Below are positions 6,160 to 9,067 of a DNA stretch of 9,067 nucleotides, one piece after another. The translations under genes and the position numbers were made by a program. The first letter of the stretch is position 1; every line of letters begins with the position of its first letter. Source of the DNA: Candidatus Bathycorpusculum fermentans (GTDB lineage: Archaea; Thermoproteota; Bathyarchaeia; Bathyarchaeales; Bathycorpusculaceae); assembly GCA_009787175.1 (NCBI GenBank), contig WRGM01000113.1:1-9067 (forward strand), in the 5' to 3' direction. Under the pieces are notes generated by a model, which was given only the letters and a program-made list of their open reading frames with translations, made no database searches and was not told the DNA's origin.

Positions 6160-6492
6160 TTAGAATAAAAGCTGTTGTTGCATGACTCTTTTTGGTCGTA
6201 GACATTGATTGCATATGCAGCTAAATGGTTGGTCTTTTGTGGGGCAGATTTTTATGTATTTGCAGGTGCTGCATCCAAAGTCTGTGCCACATATAGTGCA
6301 GGTTTGGGTAAATGCAATCTCTGTTTTTAATATATCTTGTAAAACATCTTGAAGTTGACTTATATTATTGTAATATTTAATTTTAAATAGCATTTTTTGA
6401 CTATTGTATTCTAACCCTAACCGTATTAGCAGGGTGAATTTTTCTTTTTCAACACGTGGAAGTTTAAAACCGTTTTTATTTAACATAACCAT
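6160..6492 (-). CDS. Uncharacterised 8-cysteine protein in the RFC operon
   Basis: I do not recognise this family. The 110-residue protein has a mixed N-terminal half (1-60) without clear motifs, including a likely helix ISQLQDVLQDILK at 44-56. The C-terminal half is cysteine-rich: Cys65, 68, 74, 77, 83, 92, 94 and 97, in the pattern CxxC-x5-CxxC-x5-C-x8-CxCxxC. This could bind two zinc ions or an iron-sulfur cluster. It ends in a glutamine-rich QQQLLF. The ATG at 6492 has AGGAG (6502-6506), which overlaps the TAG of the RFC large subunit, so it is co-translated with the clamp loader. ATG 6486 (third codon) is the other possible start. A role with RFC is inferred only from position. Confidence 0.8.
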   Translation of the reverse strand: MVMLNKNGFKLPRVEKEKFTLLIRLGLEYNSQKMLFKIKYYNNISQLQDVLQDILKTEIAFTQTCTICGTDFGCSTCKYIKICPTKDQPFSCICNQCLRPKRVMQQQLLF

Positions 6493-6504
6493 AATTTTTT
6501 GCTC

Positions 6505-7743
6505 CTAAAACATTTTCAAGCCTGTTAGAGTTGTTACCTCTTCAGGCGTAAGTTTTAACCAATCAATTAACCGTGTTGTGTTTGCCTTATTTTTCTGTTG
6601 CAGCAAAAGCCTAAGGTAGGGCACATAGATCATTTTCGCTTCATATTTACTAACATGACACTGATTACCTATCTTTGCACATATACTGGCTAGTACCATA
6701 CGTTTAGCTTTAGTCCAAAATAGGGTGTGAACTTTAATTGGCGGAGCTGTAATAAATTCAAAATGTTTATATGACTCAGAATTAACCGCTGCTGCCTGCG
6801 AGAGATTATTGTAGAAATATTTAGTTAAATGCCAATTTTCTGTCCCTATCCTTCCTCTGAAAACATCTGCCTGCGATAAATAATCATACGCCCTCGCACG
6901 CTCCTCTATATCAGTATAACGACGAGGCATATTATCACTAATAGCCATTAACAAATCATCAAAATCAACATCCAAAAAACTAAGAGCAGCCGCTGCCTCC
7001 GCAGCATTTTTCGCTGTAAAATACCCTCTTAAAGCCTCATCCATGTTACTGCTTCTATTTCTCAACCCTAACGCCAAAGTATCCTGCGCAGTTAACGTTT
7101 TCCCCTCTTCACTTAACCCCTGCAAATCATTAATCGCTGACCGCACATCACCCTGACTGTTTATCGCAATTTTTTCCAGAGCCTCAAATTCATAAGCAAT
7201 ATGCTCCTGCTCACATATCTTCTTAAGCGCCATTATAATAAGCGGAATACGTGTCTGCTGAAATTTAATAATCAAACAAATTTTTTTAAGCGGACGCAAT
7301 TTTTCCAAATCAGGATCATTAGCAGCCATTATAACGGGAGTACGCGTGTTCTCTATAATCTTTATAATAGCATTAACTCCGCCGCGATCTTCATTACCTG
7401 CTATACCGTCCACTTCATCTAGAAATAACATATTACCTTTAACTTCACTGGAAAATTTATCTAACCCTGTAAATGATGTTGCCGGCGCTGCTATACGTTT
7501 TACTGCTTTTTCTGAACGTGCATCACTAGCATTCATCTCAATAATTTTAAAATTATACTCATTAGCAGCCGCGTTAACAAGAGTTGTTTTACCCACACCT
7601 GGTGGTCCATAGAGCAACACAGCTTTTTTCGTAGACCGCTTATTTCCCAGCCACTCTATAAATAACGTTTTCGCTTCTTCATTTCCTATAACTTCTTTAA
7701 CTGTTGCTGGTCGATATTTCTCGACCCACAAATCGTTTTTCAA
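6505..7743 (-). CDS. rfcL: Replication factor C, large subunit
   Basis: AAA+ subunit of the clamp loader that, with four small subunits, opens and loads PCNA. It has 412 residues. The opening LWVEKYRPATVKEVIG is the RFC box. Walker A is GPPGVGKT (46-53, Lys52), Walker B LFLDEVD (106-112, Asp109-Glu110) and sensor 1 Asn142 in ANDPD. A lid domain and a helical collar region follow (about 230-400). The usual C-terminal PCNA-binding motif (QxxLxxFF) is not evident: the tail is LTGLKMF, with Leu and Phe in register but no Gln and no second aromatic. The start is TTG 7743, with GGGG (7751-7754) seven bases upstream, overlapping the small-subunit TGA as TTGA. TTG 7731 is a weaker alternative. Confidence 0.97.
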   Translation of the reverse strand: MKNDLWVEKYRPATVKEVIGNEEAKTLFIEWLGNKRSTKKAVLLYGPPGVGKTTLVNAAANEYNFKIIEMNASDARSEKAVKRIAAPATSFTGLDKFSSEVKGNMLFLDEVDGIAGNEDRGGVNAIIKIIENTRTPVIMAANDPDLEKLRPLKKICLIIKFQQTRIPLIIMALKKICEQEHIAYEFEALEKIAINSQGDVRSAINDLQGLSEEGKTLTAQDTLALGLRNRSSNMDEALRGYFTAKNAAEAAAALSFLDVDFDDLLMAISDNMPRRYTDIEERARAYDYLSQADVFRGRIGTENWHLTKYFYNNLSQAAAVNSESYKHFEFITAPPIKVHTLFWTKAKRMVLASICAKIGNQCHVSKYEAKMIYVPYLRLLLQQKNKANTTRLIDWLKLTPEEVTTLTGLKMF

Positions 7744-8744
7744 CTACTTTCCCCTAAAGTTATACTTGCCTTAGAAAACTGAGCTAAAAGCGCACTTAAC
7801 TGAATATCACTATTAGCACCCTGCGTCAAACGATAATCATATTCACCAAGAATGTTGCTAAGCTCAGCTTTTTGCTCAGGCGTTATATAACTGATTTTAA
7901 AGAGCTCCTTTTGCATCTGACGAATAATTTCAGCACCAGTAAAACCATAGATACCAATAATATCATACATAACCCGACGAGCCTCTATAAAATCGCCATT
8001 AATAGCCTTATTAAGCATAAGCTGCACCTGCTTAGGACTAGCCTCCCCTATAACTTGCAATACAACCTTCTCATCTACCACACCATCCTCTTTATACGCC
8101 GCAGCAGTCTGCAACGCATTAATAGCATGACGCAAATCCCCCTCACTATAATCTACAACCCTCTCAACAGCCTCAGACGAAATGTTTACATTTTCTCTTT
8201 TAGCTATCTCTTTTAAACGCTCCACCATAGCAGACCTCTCAAGCCGCGAGAACCGAAAAATTGCACACCTACTCTGAATGGGCTCAATAATTTTACTCGA
8301 CTGATTACAAATTAATATAAATCTTGAAGTACGACTACTGGTCTCCATAATTCGCCTAAGTGCCGTTTGAGCAGGCCCAGTCATCTGATCACATTCATCT
8401 AAAATAATTAAAGCAAACGGCACATCACCAAACGCGCCCCTACTGTAACGTGAAAAGTCTTTAACACGCTCACGAACAGTATCTATACCTCTCTCATCTG
8501 AAGCATTAAGCTCTAATGTAAAATTCCTCCAATTCTGCATACCAAATAACTCATATGCAATACATAGCGCTGTAGTAGTTTTACCCGTACCCGGTATACC
8601 TGCAAACATTAAATGTGGCATAATCTTTGGATTTCTCATAAAAGCCTTAAGACTTTCAACAATATCATGCTGATCCACTACATCCTTAAGACTCTTCGGT
8701 CGATACTTTTCCACCCACATAAGCGCTTCTTCATTTACAGCCAT
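7740..8744 (-). CDS. rfcS: Replication factor C, small subunit
   Basis: AAA+ ATPase present in four copies in the archaeal clamp loader. With ATG 8744 it is 334 residues, typical of the family, opening MAVNEEALMWVEKYRPKSL. Walker A is GIPGTGKT (49-56, Lys55), where the second position is Ile rather than the common Pro. Walker B is LDECDQ, with Asp116-Glu117 and Cys for the common Ala. Sensor 1 is Asn147, and the arginine finger is SRC (158-160). A collar domain fills about 225-330. GGAAGG (8754-8759) precedes the ATG by nine bases. A TTG at 8774 is in frame but adds a non-family peptide. It is the first gene of the RFC operon and ends in a 4-nt overlap with the large subunit. Confidence 0.98.
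   Translation of the reverse strand: MAVNEEALMWVEKYRPKSLKDVVDQHDIVESLKAFMRNPKIMPHLMFAGIPGTGKTTTALCIAYELFGMQNWRNFTLELNASDERGIDTVRERVKDFSRYSRGAFGDVPFALIILDECDQMTGPAQTALRRIMETSSRTSRFILICNQSSKIIEPIQSRCAIFRFSRLERSAMVERLKEIAKRENVNISSEAVERVVDYSEGDLRHAINALQTAAAYKEDGVVDEKVVLQVIGEASPKQVQLMLNKAINGDFIEARRVMYDIIGIYGFTGAEIIRQMQKELFKISYITPEQKAELSNILGEYDYRLTQGANSDIQLSALLAQFSKASITLGESS
7751..7754 (-). promoter_or_regulatory. Ribosome site supporting the TTG 7743 start of RFC large subunit
   Basis: GGGG on the - strand, seven bases before TTG 7743 and inside the end of the small-subunit gene. It decides the start in favour of the overlapping TTG over the later TTG 7731. Confidence 0.5.
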
Positions 8745-8811
8745 TAAATGTAACCTTCCACAAACAACTAACAATAACGTAACTACTAAATAATAACTAA
8801 TTTACTTTTCC

Positions 8812-8867
8812 TACAGCAAATACTGTTCAAAAAATAAAAAACAACCGTTTTAGACCTTACAGCAAAT
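8812..8867. repeat. Direct repeat TACAGCAAAT flanking the RFC promoter
   Basis: Copies at 8812-8821 and 8858-8867 are each followed by ACTG, making imperfect dyads: ACAG-N6-CTGT for the first and CAG-N8-CTG for the second. They lie on both sides of the TATA-like decamer. The shared AGCAAA core also flanks the GINS promoter. Confidence 0.42.
8829..8838 (-). promoter_or_regulatory. Candidate TATA box of the RFC operon
   Basis: TTTATTTTTT on the - strand, identical to the element upstream of GINS, lies about 85 bp upstream of the RFC small-subunit start. It is flanked by two copies of TACAGCAAAT at 8812-8821 and 8858-8867. A closer alternative is TTATTATTTAG at about 8785-8797, which would give a leader of about 20 nt. 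Confidence 0.38.
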
Positions 8868-8924
8868 TTACTGCCAACATACGATTAAGTTTGAATTACG
8901 CTATTATGTTTACAGATTATACTT

Positions 8925-8953
8925 GACAACGTTACTTGGCCTTCAAGGTTGTC
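8925..8953. repeat. Hairpin-capable inverted repeat upstream of the RFC operon
   Basis: GACAAC (8925-8930) pairs with GTTGTC (8948-8953), and the inner CTTG (8935-8938) pairs with CAAG (8944-8947) around a 5-nt loop. Together they make a 10-bp stem with a 4-nt bulge. It could be a terminator or leader hairpin of an RNA in either direction. Confidence 0.4.
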
Positions 8954-9067
8954 TCTGAGTAGGCAAAAAATTAGTAAATAGATCTCCTCGGTAATTATGA
9001 ATGGTGTGGTTGTTTGTTTTGTGTAAAGATGGTTTAATTTATGTTGTTTGGTAGTTTGGTTTGGTAT
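8954..9067. other. Gene-free T/G-rich edge of the window
   Basis: No ORF of note is seen. From about 9000 the + strand is strongly T/G-rich with many TTTGG and TTGTTT runs. Together with 8745-8953 it makes a gap of about 320 bases before the RFC operon. A frame from ATG 9041 is open to the window end for only nine codons and cannot be judged. Confidence 0.4.

Noticed and set aside
7201..8216. + strand ORFs opposite the RFC genes
   Set aside because: Antisense shadows without recognisable motifs; the opposite frames carry complete AAA+ proteins.
8745..8774. TTG 8774 as the start of RFC small subunit
   Set aside because: It adds a ten-residue peptide not found in the family. ATG 8744 has a ribosome site and gives the normal N-terminus.
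9041..9067. Start of a + strand gene at ATG 9041
   Set aside because: Only nine codons are visible before the window ends and there is no clear ribosome site.

Overview
This window is archaeal chromosome. It carries a complete set of archaeal/eukaryotic-type information-processing genes: ribosomal proteins L44e and S27e, initiation factor aIF2-alpha, Nop10, the MCM helicase, a GINS subunit and both clamp-loader (RFC) subunits. Everything appears intact, with no mobile elements, CRISPR, rRNA or tRNA. Base composition is AT-rich. Gene content and protein flavour fit a low-GC archaeon of the TACK group, and a Bathyarchaeia-like lineage is my best guess. That placement is inference, because no phylogenetic marker comparison could be run.

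Layout. Positions 1-367 are a gene-free leader region with a perfect 12-bp inverted repeat, T-tracts and a TATA-like element. Positions 368-2619 on the + strand form a tight translation/quality-control operon: L44e, S27e, aIF2-alpha, Nop10 (TTG start, directly abutting the previous stop), and a PAC2-family proteasome-assembly chaperone that overlaps Nop10 by 4 nt. Positions 2646-3216 on the + strand hold a possible short basic ORF and, one base after its stop, a 134-residue protein whose core looks like a dimeric alpha/beta-barrel (ABM-like) domain. Positions 3217-3318 are a convergent gap with T-tracts and a striking G-run.

The - strand holds the replication block, read from right to left: RFC small subunit, RFC large subunit (4-nt TTGA overlap), an uncharacterised 8-cysteine small protein, then a second unit of GINS (Gins23-like, B domain before A domain) and MCM. 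The gaps at 5975-6159 and 8745-9067 carry the candidate promoters of the two replication units. The same TATA-like decamer lies about 75-85 bp upstream of both start codons.

Together the genes join DNA unwinding (MCM-GINS), clamp loading (RFC), ribosome/rRNA-modification components and translation initiation. Replication and translation genes are known to neighbour each other in many archaea, and this is a convergent version of that arrangement. The less ordinary signals are the 8-Cys protein, the hidden short ORF near 2700, palindromic elements around the replication promoters, and a coding-strand composition that drifts from G/T-rich near the start of each transcription unit to A/C-rich towards its end.
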